Assembly (NCBI GenBank): GCA_003168315.1
Contig: PMSP01000346.1
Span: 1-10,289 of the forward strand
From: Opitutaceae bacterium
GTDB lineage: Bacteria > Verrucomicrobiota > Verrucomicrobiia > Opitutales > Opitutaceae
Direction: 5' to 3'
DNA: 10,289 bases
Below, in pieces: positions 1 to 7,260 of the stretch. The position numbers and the translations under genes were made by a program. The notes below the pieces were generated by a model that ran no database searches, was not told the origin of the DNA, and saw nothing but the letters and a program-made list of their open reading frames with translations. How positions within the stretch are numbered: the first letter of the stretch is position 1; each line of letters begins with the position of its first letter.

Positions 1-311
1 GCCCGCAAGCGATCTACGTGACCGAGAATGGGTGCGGCTACGACGTCGAGCCCGTAGCCGGCGGCGAGGTGTTCGACCTGCACCGCCGCGAATTCCTGCG
101 CGGCTACCTGCGCGAGCTGCAGCGGGCGATCGGGGACGGCGTTCCGGCCAAGGGCTATTTCCTCTGGTCATTCATGGACAACTACGAGTGGGAGGACGGC
201 TACACCCGCAGATTCGGGATAGTCCACGTGAATTTCACGACGCAGAAGCGGACGCCGAAGCTGTCGTCGCGCTACTATTCCGAGGTCATCCGCCACAACC
301 GGGTGCTCTAG
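1..311 (+). CDS. GH1 beta-glucosidase, C-terminal fragment (5' end outside window)
   Basis: This is the last 102 or so residues of a family GH1 retaining beta-glycosidase, read in the frame that begins at base 3. The fragment opens with PQAIYVTENGCGYD, which contains the GH1 nucleophile motif (I/V)TENG; the Glu is the catalytic nucleophile of the family. About 50 residues later comes the C-terminal GH1 signature, LWSFMDNYEWEDGY followed by RRFGIVHVNF. Its Trp and Glu residues bind the glycone in known family members. The ending (TPKLSSRYYSEVI) is normal for the family, so the gene is complete at its 3' end. It hydrolyses terminal beta-glucosidic or related bonds, and GH1 bacterial enzymes are usually cytoplasmic; the N-terminus is not visible to confirm this. 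The ROK sugar kinase begins 4 bases after the stop, so the two are almost certainly co-transcribed, glycosidase first and kinase second. The exact sugar specificity cannot be read from this fragment. Confidence 0.95.
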   Translation, partial: PQAIYVTENGCGYDVEPVAGGEVFDLHRREFLRGYLRELQRAIGDGVPAKGYFLWSFMDNYEWEDGYTRRFGIVHVNFTTQKRTPKLSSRYYSEVIRHNRVL

Positions 312-315
312 GGGG

Positions 316-1272
316 ATGAGCCTTTACGGCATCGATTTGGGGGGTACCAAGATCGAGGGGGCCGTGATCGATCCCCGGCGGCCGGACTGCGCGCTCTGCC
401 GGCTGCGCGTTCCGACCGAGAGCCGCAGGGGCTATGCCCACGTGATCCGCCAGATCGTGAGGCTGGTCGCGATGCTGGAGAGGAAATCAGGCACGAAGCG
501 CCCCGGCTGGATCGGCTTCGGCACGCCCGGCGTCATCGACCCCGCGACCGGGGTCCTCAAGAACTCGAACACGGCCTGCCTGAACGGCCAACCCCTCCGT
601 GAGGACCTGTCCGCGGCGCTCGGCGCCGAGGCGCGGGTCGCAAACGACGCCAACTGCTTCGCGCTTGCGGAGGCGATGTTCGGCGCCGGCAGGAACCGAG
701 GCGTCGTCGTCGGCCTGATCCTCGGGACGGGCTGCGGCGGGGGCGTGGTGGTCGACGGGCGCGTCCTTGAGGGGCTGCACGGCATCGCGGGCGAGTGGGG
801 CCACAACCCGATGCGCGGGGAGCGCACGCCGTGCTACTGCGGGAAATCCGGGTGCGTGGAGACGGTGATCTCCGGGCCGGCCCTCGAGCGCCACTACGGA
901 AACCTGACCGGCCGTGGCGCCCGGATGCCGGAGATCGTCCTTCGCGCCGCGAAGGGGGAGGGGGCCGCCCGCGCAACGCTCCGGAGGCTGAGCTTCAAGT
1001 TCGGGGAGGCGATCGCCGCCGTCATCAATATCCTGGACCCGGACGCGGTGGTGATCGGGGGCGGCGTCGGGAACATCGACATTCTCTACTCCGAGGAGAC
1101 GCGCCGGAACGCCCTCAGGTTCGTCTTCAACACCGAGCTCAGGACCGAGTTCCTGAGGCCATCCCTCGGGGACAGCGCGGGCGTCTTCGGCGCCGCGATG
1201 CTCAGCGCCTCGTCCAGATCCTCAGGGACGCGAGGAGGAAGTCCTCGAGTGCCGCGGACTCGTTCAGGTTGA
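316..1272 (+). CDS. ROK-family sugar kinase, fructokinase (Mak)-like
   Basis: This 318-residue ROK kinase would phosphorylate a free hexose with ATP in the cytoplasm. Visible motifs are the N-terminal phosphate-binding DLGGTK (residues 7-12), GFGTPGVID (67-75), NSNTACLNGQPL (83-94), the catalytic Asp in ANDANC (D111), the second phosphate loop LGTGCGGG (136-143) and the ROK zinc site. The zinc site consists of His163 in EWGHNP and Cys173, Cys175 and Cys180 in CYCGKSGC, followed by VETVISGPAL. The CYCGK-GC-ET-ISG pattern and the NGQPL segment recall E. coli fructokinase Mak more than NagK or glucokinase, but specificity inside ROK is hard to predict. The start is ATG at 316, 4 bases after the GH1 stop, with a purine run (AGGGGG) directly upstream. 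The normal family end is near FGAAML, about residues 293-298. The last 20 or so residues, rich in Ser, Arg and Gly, are a tail that runs 71 bases into the 3' end of the oppositely oriented holB. Confidence 0.93.
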   Translation: MSLYGIDLGGTKIEGAVIDPRRPDCALCRLRVPTESRRGYAHVIRQIVRLVAMLERKSGTKRPGWIGFGTPGVIDPATGVLKNSNTACLNGQPLREDLSAALGAEARVANDANCFALAEAMFGAGRNRGVVVGLILGTGCGGGVVVDGRVLEGLHGIAGEWGHNPMRGERTPCYCGKSGCVETVISGPALERHYGNLTGRGARMPEIVLRAAKGEGAARATLRRLSFKFGEAIAAVINILDPDAVVIGGGVGNIDILYSEETRRNALRFVFNTELRTEFLRPSLGDSAGVFGAAMLSASSRSSGTRGGSPRVPRTRSG

Positions 1273-2164
1273 TCCGCAGGAGGCCGGCCACCCGCTCGAG
1301 GCTGTCTATCGAGGCCGTCAGGAGCCGGCGGGCGCCGGGGTCGCCCGCCTCCATGAGCTCGACGGCGTGGGCGCGTGTCGCGTTCTCGATCCCGGCGAAC
1401 ATCCGGGACCGGAGGCCGACCGAGGCCTCCGCCTCGATCGCCGCGATCACCTCGTCCTCCAGGCCCTCGGCGAGGGCCCCCTTGCGGCGGGCGACCTCCT
1501 CGCCCGAGGCCCTGTCCAGCATGGCGCCAAATCGGGCCACCAGGCCGTAGAGCGTGAATATGCCGTCCGCCGCCGCGCGCCCCGCGGCCACGCCCTTCCC
1601 CAGGCGCCCGAGCCACGCCCGGTAGTCGTCGAGCCACGCGTCCCATCCCTCCGCAGGCACCTTTGTGGCCATCCCGGGGAAGCGGAAATGCAGGACCCGG
1701 CTGCGGATCGTCGGAAGGAGCGCATAGGGCCTGCCCGTCAGCAGAAGGATCGTCGTCCCGGGGGGAGGCTCCTCGAGCGTCTTCAGGAGGATGTTCGCGG
1801 CCGCGGGGTTCATTCGGTCGGCGTCGTGGAAGAGCGCGACCTTGTGCAGGGAGAGGGTCGAGGACGTGTTGACCTGGTCGATCAGAGCCCGGACGGCGCC
1901 GGCGGTGATGGAGCGCGACCGGCCCGCCGGCCGGACCTGGAAGCAGTCGGGGTGGCGGTCGGGCGTCTGGTGCCGCGCCCTGTCGGCGCCGCGGTTCAGC
2001 AGGCGGTCGGCGAGCGCGAGACCCGCGGCCGAAAGCCCCTCCGGGTCGTCCCCCGCGAGCATGAGCCCGTGGGAGAGCCGTCCCCGGCCGATGGCGCGCT
2101 CAAGGACGGCGACGGCGGGCGTGCCCGCGAACGCCGGCGGCCACGGCACCGCGGCCGAGGTCAT
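1202..2164 (-). CDS. holB: DNA polymerase III delta prime subunit, degenerate P-loop
   Basis: This protein of about 320 residues resembles the clamp-loader delta prime subunit. I place the start at the ATG at 2164-2162, which overlaps the tmk stop as ATGA. Family features in order are LSHGLMLAG (residues 30-38, the usual position of the nucleotide loop), HPDCFQV (71-77), the Walker-B-like stretch KVALFHDADRMN (108-119), the highly conserved ANILLKTLEEPPPGT (123-137), and the sensor/finger region LPTIRSRVLHFRF (150-162). The C-terminal half is helical and poorly conserved, as is usual. The P-loop is lost: GDDPEGLSA replaces GxxGxGK, so ATP binding is unlikely and the role should be structural, as in E. 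coli delta prime. The cysteine cluster of the zinc module is also missing (only Cys74), and the SRC arginine-finger motif reads SRV. The position directly after tmk, a common bacterial order, supports holB over dnaX. Its 3' end overlaps the convergent ROK kinase gene. Confidence 0.88.
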   Translation of the reverse strand: MTSAAVPWPPAFAGTPAVAVLERAIGRGRLSHGLMLAGDDPEGLSAAGLALADRLLNRGADRARHQTPDRHPDCFQVRPAGRSRSITAGAVRALIDQVNTSSTLSLHKVALFHDADRMNPAAANILLKTLEEPPPGTTILLLTGRPYALLPTIRSRVLHFRFPGMATKVPAEGWDAWLDDYRAWLGRLGKGVAAGRAAADGIFTLYGLVARFGAMLDRASGEEVARRKGALAEGLEDEVIAAIEAEASVGLRSRMFAGIENATRAHAVELMEAGDPGARRLLTASIDSLERVAGLLRINLNESAALEDFLLASLRIWTRR

Positions 2165-2811
2165 TCGGCGATACGGGTCCTGACCGCTTCCCAGATCTTC
2201 TTCTCGGTCGCGGACTCGTCCGAGGAGCCGTCCACGACCACGAAGCGGGACGGCATCCCCTTGGCGAGGACCAAGTAACCCTCGCGGATCTTGTTGTAGA
2301 AATCGATGTTCTCGCGCTCCATCCGGTCGGGCAGGTCCGAGGCCCGCTGGTGGATGCGCGCCAGGCCGACCTTTGTCGGGACGTCGATCACGATCGTCAG
2401 GTCGGGCATCACGTTGCCGACCGCGAAGCGGTTGATCTGGTTCACGGGGTCGGCAGCCAGGTTGCGGCCGATTCCCTGGTAGACGGTCGACGAGTCGAGG
2501 TAGCGGTCGCTCAGGACGATGGCGCCGCGCATGAGGGCCGGTGCGATGACCTCGCGGACCAGCTGGGCGCGGGCCGCGGCGAAGAGGAGAAGCTCCGTCT
2601 CGGGGCACATCTCGTCGCCCTTGGAATTATGGACGATGATGTTGCGAATCTGCTCGCCGATCTCGGTGCCGCCGGGCTCGCGGACGGTGACCACGTCGCG
2701 CTTGAGCTTCTGGAGCCGCTCGGCGAGGCGCGCGATCTGGGAGGTTTTGCCGCTGCCCTCGGACCCCTCGAACGAGATGAGTTTGCCGGTGTGTTTGGAC
2801 TTCAGGACCAT
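2161..2811 (-). CDS. tmk: Thymidylate kinase (dTMP kinase)
   Basis: This 216-residue enzyme has the usual length for the family. It phosphorylates dTMP to dTDP with ATP in the cytoplasm, an essential step of dTTP synthesis. Visible motifs are the P-loop FEGSEGSGKT (residues 14-23), the REPGGTEIGE segment (44-53) that contacts the substrate, FAAARAQLV (77-85), the DRYLDSSTVYQG motif (102-113) and an arginine-bearing LID, RASDLPDRMERE (156-167). Arginines in the LID, and not in the P-loop, resemble the E. coli type. The ATG at 2811-2809 gives a short leader before the P-loop. I see no strong Shine-Dalgarno sequence; GGGCGG lies a few bases upstream. The gene is first of a two-gene unit, its TGA overlapping the holB ATG. 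It diverges from exbB across a region of about 55-90 bases. Confidence 0.97.
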   Translation of the reverse strand: MVLKSKHTGKLISFEGSEGSGKTSQIARLAERLQKLKRDVVTVREPGGTEIGEQIRNIIVHNSKGDEMCPETELLLFAAARAQLVREVIAPALMRGAIVLSDRYLDSSTVYQGIGRNLAADPVNQINRFAVGNVMPDLTIVIDVPTKVGLARIHQRASDLPDRMERENIDFYNKIREGYLVLAKGMPSRFVVVDGSSDESATEKKIWEAVRTRIAE

Positions 2812-2902
2812 GTGCCGCCCAGCTTGGGGAGATTAGCGACCTTTGGCGAGGAAGCTTTGAATTCCATTGGACGAATCCCAAAATTCATCCAACGCTGAAA
2901 CC
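2812..2902. promoter_or_regulatory. Divergent intergenic region, tmk-holB versus exbB operon
   Basis: This short segment must hold both divergent promoters, or part of them. I see no convincing -35/-10 pair. An imperfect inverted repeat lies at 2869-2890: GGAcGAAT, a 6-base loop (CCCAAA), then ATTCaTCC, with one mismatch. It overlaps the codons after the possible TTG start of the exbB-like gene. If translation starts at 2903 it would fall in the leader, where it could act as an operator or a small hairpin. The functional meaning is inference. Confidence 0.4.
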
Positions 2903-3601
2903 ATGTCCGTGAACATCGTCCCGATCCTCGCAGCCGCCAACATTATCGATGTCTTTGAGCACTGCGACATAGTGGGGCAGGTGATCACTTCCGGCCTCGC
3001 CGTGTTCAGCATCATCGCGTGGGCCGTCATGTTCGGGAAGCGCCACGAGCTGAACACCCTGAGGCGCCTGAACCACTCATTCGAGAGGCACCTGCGGGAC
3101 CAGAAGAACCTCCTCGAGCTCTCCGAGTCCATGAGGGAGCGGCGAGAGATTCCCTACGCGGACCTTTTCAGCGACGCGGTCGAGGCGTACTGGCGGGCGG
3201 CCGCCATCGGCAAGGAGAAGGGCCTGGACACCGCCCGCTTCCGCCTCGAGCACGCCGAGAACGCGCTCCAGCGCGCGCTCGCCCGCCAGACGCTCCGCTA
3301 CGAGGCCAACATGATCTTCCTCGCCTCGATCGTCTCGGGCGCGCCTTTCCTCGGCCTCCTCGGCACGGTCTGGGGCGTCATGGACGCCTTCAGCGCGGTG
3401 TCCGTCCAGCAGACGGCGAGCATCCAGACCCTCGCGCCCGGCGTCTCGGCGGCCCTCCTCACCACGATCTCCGGGCTCCTGGTCGCCATCCCGTGCCTTT
3501 TCGGCTACAACATGCTGTTCGCGATGACGAAGCGGCTCATCACCGAGCTCGAGAACTACGCGAGCTCGCTGGCCGACCGGATTGAGCTCGAGTCCAATTG
3601 A
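2867..3601 (+). CDS. ExbB/TolQ/MotA-family proton channel subunit
   Basis: This inner-membrane protein would form the pentameric proton channel that, with the next gene's ExbD/TolR-like product, powers TonB or TolA. Counted from the internal ATG at 2903 (232 residues), it has a first membrane helix at about residues 24-45 (QVITSGLAVFSIIAWAVMFG), a long charged cytoplasmic region at about 46-133, and two further helices at about 137-160 and 180-203. The family signature lies in GAPFLGLLGTVWGVMDAF (146-163), followed by APGVSAALLTTISGLLVAIP (178-197). Two starts are possible: TTG at 2867, giving 244 residues, or ATG at 2903. Neither has a well-spaced Shine-Dalgarno; GAGGAAG at 2848-2854 is about 12 bases from the TTG. 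I list the longer version but consider the ATG at least as likely, because family proteins normally have short N-termini. It heads the operon with exbD and the tonB-like gene. ExbB and TolQ cannot be told apart from sequence alone. Confidence 0.93.
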   Translation: MDESQNSSNAETMSVNIVPILAAANIIDVFEHCDIVGQVITSGLAVFSIIAWAVMFGKRHELNTLRRLNHSFERHLRDQKNLLELSESMRERREIPYADLFSDAVEAYWRAAAIGKEKGLDTARFRLEHAENALQRALARQTLRYEANMIFLASIVSGAPFLGLLGTVWGVMDAFSAVSVQQTASIQTLAPGVSAALLTTISGLLVAIPCLFGYNMLFAMTKRLITELENYASSLADRIELESN

Positions 3602-3610
3602 GCGCCCCAT

Positions 3611-3616
3611 AGAGGA
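3611..3616 (+). promoter_or_regulatory. Ribosome binding site of the exbD-like gene
   Basis: AGAGGA lies 6 bases before the ATG at 3623, in the 21-base gap after the exbB-like stop codon. It is a well-placed Shine-Dalgarno sequence and fixes the exbD start. Confidence 0.7.
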
Positions 3617-3622
3617 ACCCAC

Positions 3623-4060
3623 ATGGCACGGACCTTCAAGCGACCCCGTCAGTCCCACCCGATAGCGGAGATGAACGTGACGAACCTGATCGATCTGGGG
3701 TTCACCCTCCTGATCATATTCATGATCGCGACCCCGCTGATCAACCAGGAGCAGACGATCCCGGTGACGCTGCCCTCGGAGTCGAGGAGCCTGCAGCAGA
3801 AGCCCGACAAGAGCACCCACTACGTCGCAATCTCGATCGACGCGAAGGGCAACACCTACCTGGACGAGCGGACGACGCCCGTGTCGGCCGCCGAGCTCAA
3901 GAGCCGCCTCAGGCTCTACGCCTCGGAGGCAAAGCCCCCGGTGGTCCGGATTCGCGGCGACGCCAAGGTGCCCTACGAGAAGATCGTCGCCCTCATGGAC
4001 GAGCTGAAGCAGGTGAACCTCCTCAAGTTCACGTTCGACACGCAGACGCCGTCGAAATGA
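3623..4060 (+). CDS. ExbD/TolR-family biopolymer transport protein
   Basis: This 145-residue inner-membrane protein has one N-terminal membrane helix and a periplasmic domain, as in ExbD and TolR. The segment EMNVTNLIDLGFTLLIIFMI (residues 16-35), followed by ATPLINQ, is diagnostic. Asp24 in NLIDLGF corresponds to the essential proton-carrying Asp of the family. The periplasmic part (about 45-140) shows the usual pattern: ISIDAKGNTYLDER, an LKSRLR helix, VVRIRGDAKVPYEKIVALMDELK and the ending LLKFTF. The preceding gene gives the partner channel subunit. The stop codon TGA overlaps the ATG of the tonB/tolA-like gene (ATGA at 4057-4060), so translation of the two is probably coupled. Whether the complex serves TonB-dependent uptake or Tol-Pal envelope maintenance is not decided by this sequence. 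No tolB or pal gene follows, which slightly favours the Exb/Ton role. Confidence 0.94.
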   Translation: MARTFKRPRQSHPIAEMNVTNLIDLGFTLLIIFMIATPLINQEQTIPVTLPSESRSLQQKPDKSTHYVAISIDAKGNTYLDERTTPVSAAELKSRLRLYASEAKPPVVRIRGDAKVPYEKIVALMDELKQVNLLKFTFDTQTPSK

Positions 4061-4893
4061 GCGCGCAGTCACCGGGCGCCTATGGACTTTCCGCGCTGCT
4101 CCACGGCGCGGTCGTGGCCCTCATCCTCTTCTTCAGCTACGCCGCGAGCAACATAGCCCAGGACACACCCAAGATCCTGGAGCTGGTGGCCGGCGAGGGC
4201 GACAACTACGCGGCGACGGCCGCCCCCGCGCTGGGAAGCGCGGGCGGCGTCAAGCTCCAGGCGCCGCCCGTGACGCGTGCCGAGGTCCCCCCGGCGCCCA
4301 AGGCCGAGACCTCGCCCATCCAGTCCGCGCCGCCGGAGGCGCCGCCAGCCCCGGCAAAGCCGGCGAAGGCCGCGAAGCCGGTCGACCTGGTCGCCGACCT
4401 GAAGCGCGTCGAGGCAAGGCGCGAGAAGCGCCTGGAAGCCAAGTACCAGAAGGAAAGGGAGGCCGAGCTCAGGAAGGAGGCGGCCGCCGCGAAGGCCGAC
4501 GCCAAGGTCGCGCACATCGACGCCGAGGGGATCCGCGAGGGCGTCCTCGGCGGATCGACCGAGAACAAGGTCGGCGGGGCCGGCGGGAAGGCCCTCACGA
4601 GGGAGGAGGGAAGCGAGCTCGACGCCTATTTCTCCCTCCTCAAGGCGCGGATCAAGGAGAACCACACGCCTCCCGAGGGCGTCAGCGACAGCCTCGAGGC
4701 GCGCCTTGAGTTCTTCGTCGCGGCTGACGGCTCCCTCTCGCATGTGAGGATCATCCGCAGTTCCGGCAATTCCGAGTTCGACCGCTCGGTGACGGAGGCC
4801 TGCGAGCAGACCCGCTCCATCGGACCGCGGCCGGATGGCCGGAGCGAGACCGTGCAGATGACGTTCAAGATCCACGAGGACGAGTCAAACTGA
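4057..4893 (+). CDS. TonB/TolA-like energy-transducing protein
   Basis: This 278-residue protein spans the envelope and would transmit energy from the ExbB/ExbD-like channel to the outer membrane. It has a single N-terminal membrane anchor (about residues 11-29, LSALLHGAVVALILFFSYA), then an Ala/Pro-rich stretch (about 60-125) and a strongly charged Lys/Glu/Arg/Ala helix (about 111-160, with KRVEARREKRLEAKYQKERE). The latter resembles the rod of TolA. The C-terminal domain (about 185-278) fits the TonB/TolA C-terminal fold: YFSLLKARIKENHTPPEG, then FFVAADGSLSHVRIIRSSGN, EFDRSVTEAC, a proline-containing segment and the final strand VQMTFKIHE. The Lys/Glu/Ala rod and the SSGN-EFD pattern lean towards TolA, while the absence of tolB and pal leans towards TonB, so I give no symbol. 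The start overlaps the exbD-like stop. The GH3 beta-glucosidase follows 26 bases downstream. Confidence 0.88.
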   Translation: MSAQSPGAYGLSALLHGAVVALILFFSYAASNIAQDTPKILELVAGEGDNYAATAAPALGSAGGVKLQAPPVTRAEVPPAPKAETSPIQSAPPEAPPAPAKPAKAAKPVDLVADLKRVEARREKRLEAKYQKEREAELRKEAAAAKADAKVAHIDAEGIREGVLGGSTENKVGGAGGKALTREEGSELDAYFSLLKARIKENHTPPEGVSDSLEARLEFFVAADGSLSHVRIIRSSGNSEFDRSVTEACEQTRSIGPRPDGRSETVQMTFKIHEDESN

Positions 4894-4910
4894 CCGCGGC
4901 ACCCTTTTTC

Positions 4911-4914
4911 AGGA
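4911..4914 (+). promoter_or_regulatory. Ribosome binding site of the GH3 gene
   Basis: AGGA lies 5 bases before the ATG at 4920. It sits in the 26-base gap after the tonB/tolA-like gene, which holds no recognisable terminator hairpin. This supports read-through from the exbBD operon and fixes the GH3 start. Confidence 0.6.
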
Positions 4915-4919
4915 ACCCC

Positions 4920-7256
4920 ATGAGCCCCAAAGTCCTCCTCTCCCTGACCTCATTCCTGGCCGCGGCCGCCGCAGCGGCCGCCCAGGCGCCCTACCAGGAC
5001 CCGTCCCTGCCGATCGATGCCAGGGTGAAGGACCTCCTGCAGCGGATGACCCTCGAGGAAAAGGTGGCGCAGCTGCAGGGATTCAGGACGAAGGACCCGC
5101 ACGCGTTCGACGACAAGGGCAACTTCGTCGGGGGCGCCGATGCCGCGGCCCTCGGCAACGGCGCGGGCTCGGTCTGGGCAGGCCCCCCAGGGGCCGGCGG
5201 CGACCGCTTCGCCCACAACCCGCGCGAGCGCATTTTCAGGATGAACTCCGTCCAGAAGTACATGCTCGAGAAGACGCGCCTCGGGATCCCTGTTTTCAGC
5301 TTCGCCGAGGCGCTTCACGGCTACATGGCGGCCGGCGCCACGAGCTTTCCCGCCGCAATCGCGATGGGGGGCACCTGGGACCCGGCGCTCGTCGAGCGGG
5401 TCTTCACCGCCGCCGGCCAGGAGGCGAGCGCGCGGGGCGTCAGGCAGGTGCTTGCCCCGGTGCTCGACCTTGCGCGCGACCCCAGGTGGGGGCGATTCGA
5501 GGAATGCTACGGCGAGGATCCGTACCTCGTTTCCCGAATGGGCATGGCGGCCGTATTCGGCCTTCAGGGCAGGGAGGCCACCATCGACCAGGAGCACGTC
5601 GAGGCGACGCTCAAGCATTTCGCGGGTCACGGCCAGTCCGAGGGCGGCAGGAACATAGCGCCCCTCAGCTTCGGTGACAGGGAGTTCCGCACGAATCACC
5701 TCTATCCCTTCGAGATGGCCGTCAAGGTCGCCCACGCGGACTCGCTCATGGCGTCGTACAACGAGTGGGACGGCGTGCCCAACCACGTGAACCACAAGCT
5801 CCTGACCGAGATCCTGCGCAACGAGTGGGGCTTTGACGGATATGTGATGAGCGACGGGGGCGGGATAGACGTCCTGTACGAGGACCACCACGCGGCCGCC
5901 GGCCCGGCCGAGGCCGGGGCGATGGCAATCGAGGCCGGGCTCGACTATGACCTTGGGGGCAAGGGACGGTGCTTCTCGACCCTCGCCGGGGAGGAAAGGG
6001 CCGGGAAGGTCTCGATGGCCGCGATCGACCGCGCCGCCGCGGGCGTCCTTCGCGTGAAGTTCCTCTGCGGGATGTTTGAGCACCCCTTTGCCGACCCGGA
6101 GAGGGTGGACCGGGAGACGAACACGGACGAGCACAAGGCGCTGGCGCGGCAGGTTGCCGACGAGGCCATGGTCCTCCTGAAGAACGACGGCCACCTCCTT
6201 CCCCTTGACGCCTCGAAGATCAAGACCCTGGCGGTCATCGGGCCCAACGCGGCCGACATTCACCTCGGCGGCTACTCGGCGGTGCCGATGGAGGGCGTGA
6301 GCGTTCTTCAGGGCATCAAGGATTTTGCGGGGAGCTCGATGACGGTCCTCTACTCCGAGGGGTGCAAGCTGACGGCGAACCACGCCTCCGGGTGGCTGGT
6401 GAACGAGAATCCCGTCATGAACGACCCGGCCGACGACTCGCGCCTGATCGACGGCGCGGTGGAGACCGCCCTGAAGAGCGACGCCGTCGTCCTCGTCCTC
6501 GGCGAGAACGAACTCCTGCGCCGAGAGGCGTGGAGCGAGGATCATCGCGGGGACCGGGACACGCTCGAACTCGTCGGACGCCAGAACGAGCTCGCGACGG
6601 CGATCCTGGCGACGGGCAAGCCCGTCGTGGTCCTCCTGATCAACGGCGGCCCGCTGGCCGTCAACCGCCTGCAGTCCGACGCCAAGGCCATCGTCGAGTG
6701 CTGGTACCTCGGGCAGCAGACCGGCCAGGCCGTCTCGGACGTCCTCTTCGGCAAGGTGAGCCCGAGCGGCAAGCTGACTGTCACCTTCCCGCGCTCGGTC
6801 GGGCAGGTCCCGGACTACTACGACCACAAGCCCTCCCGCATGCGCAGCTATGTCAGCGACGACTCCACGCCTTTGTACCCGTTCGGGTTCGGGCTCAGCT
6901 ATGCGTCCTTCGACTACAGTAACCTCCGGGTCTCTCCGGCCAAGATCGCGCCGGCCGGAAATGCCAGCGTCACGGTCGACGTCACGAACACCGGGACCGT
7001 GAGGGCCGACGAGGTCGTCCAGCTCTACATCCACGCGCTCGTCAGCATGCCCGTGCGCCCCGTCGAGGAGCTGAAGGACTTCTCCCGCGTGACGCTCAAC
7101 CCGGGCGAGACGCAGACGGTCACCTTCTCGCTCACACCCGACAAGCTCGAGGCCTTCGACATCAACATGCGCCGAACGGTCGAGCCCGGCGACTTCGAGG
7201 TCCTCGTCGGGAAATCGTCGGTCGACGTGGTGAAGGCGCCCCTGCGCGTCGAATAG
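4920..7256 (+). CDS. Exported GH3 beta-glucosidase (BglX-like, with fibronectin III-like C-terminus)
   Basis: This 778-residue family GH3 retaining glycosidase removes terminal beta-linked sugars, probably glucose or xylose, from oligosaccharides in the periplasm or outside the cell. A signal peptide is clear: a Lys at residue 4, a hydrophobic Leu/Ala core (6-21) and an Ala-rich region with likely cleavage near AQA-PYQ (residue 23). The N-terminal barrel domain (about 33-390) contains LLQRMTLEEKVAQLQG (39-54), LAPVLDLARDPRWGRFEECY (178-197), KHFAGHGQSEGGRN (232-245) and the nucleophile region GYVMSDGGGIDVLYEDHH, with D312 as the probable catalytic nucleophile. The second domain begins around DEAMVLLKNDGHLLPLD. 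It holds LVLGENELLRREAWSEDHRGDRD, where the acid/base Glu should lie, although I cannot assign it exactly. YPFGFGLSYASF precedes a fibronectin III-like domain ending in VGKSS. Length and layout match BglX and plant-type beta-glucosidase/xylosidase proteins. The stop is 4 bases from the convergent deacetylase stop. Confidence 0.95.
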   Translation: MSPKVLLSLTSFLAAAAAAAAQAPYQDPSLPIDARVKDLLQRMTLEEKVAQLQGFRTKDPHAFDDKGNFVGGADAAALGNGAGSVWAGPPGAGGDRFAHNPRERIFRMNSVQKYMLEKTRLGIPVFSFAEALHGYMAAGATSFPAAIAMGGTWDPALVERVFTAAGQEASARGVRQVLAPVLDLARDPRWGRFEECYGEDPYLVSRMGMAAVFGLQGREATIDQEHVEATLKHFAGHGQSEGGRNIAPLSFGDREFRTNHLYPFEMAVKVAHADSLMASYNEWDGVPNHVNHKLLTEILRNEWGFDGYVMSDGGGIDVLYEDHHAAAGPAEAGAMAIEAGLDYDLGGKGRCFSTLAGEERAGKVSMAAIDRAAAGVLRVKFLCGMFEHPFADPERVDRETNTDEHKALARQVADEAMVLLKNDGHLLPLDASKIKTLAVIGPNAADIHLGGYSAVPMEGVSVLQGIKDFAGSSMTVLYSEGCKLTANHASGWLVNENPVMNDPADDSRLIDGAVETALKSDAVVLVLGENELLRREAWSEDHRGDRDTLELVGRQNELATAILATGKPVVVLLINGGPLAVNRLQSDAKAIVECWYLGQQTGQAVSDVLFGKVSPSGKLTVTFPRSVGQVPDYYDHKPSRMRSYVSDDSTPLYPFGFGLSYASFDYSNLRVSPAKIAPAGNASVTVDVTNTGTVRADEVVQLYIHALVSMPVRPVEELKDFSRVTLNPGETQTVTFSLTPDKLEAFDINMRRTVEPGDFEVLVGKSSVDVVKAPLRVE

Positions 7257-7260
7257 CGCC

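Noticed and set aside
1367..2278. 303-codon plus-strand frame across holB and the end of tmk
   Set aside because: It has low-complexity Arg/Gly/Pro composition and no motifs, and it is antisense to two recognised genes.
2165..2608. N-terminal extension of the holB frame by 148 codons into tmk
   Set aside because: The extension is Arg/Pro-rich shadow sequence antiparallel in character to nothing known, and it is fully inside tmk in another frame. The ATGA overlap at 2164 gives a natural start right before the delta prime domain.
3077..4072. 331-codon minus-strand frame across exbB and exbD
   Set aside because: The composition is dominated by Arg, Val, Glu and Leu typical of antisense frames in G+C-rich DNA. 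Both plus-strand genes have clear family signatures.
4260..4520. Ala/Pro/Lys-rich repetitive stretch considered as a DNA repeat
   Set aside because: The repetition is at protein level, the periplasm-spanning rod of the TonB/TolA-like protein. There is no regular DNA repeat unit.
4950..7034. Very long open frame (694 codons) on the minus strand opposite the GH3 gene
   Set aside because: The translation is rich in Arg, Val, Gly and Asp with no domain motifs, and it mirrors the high-G+C third-position bias of the GH3 gene, which has full family motifs.
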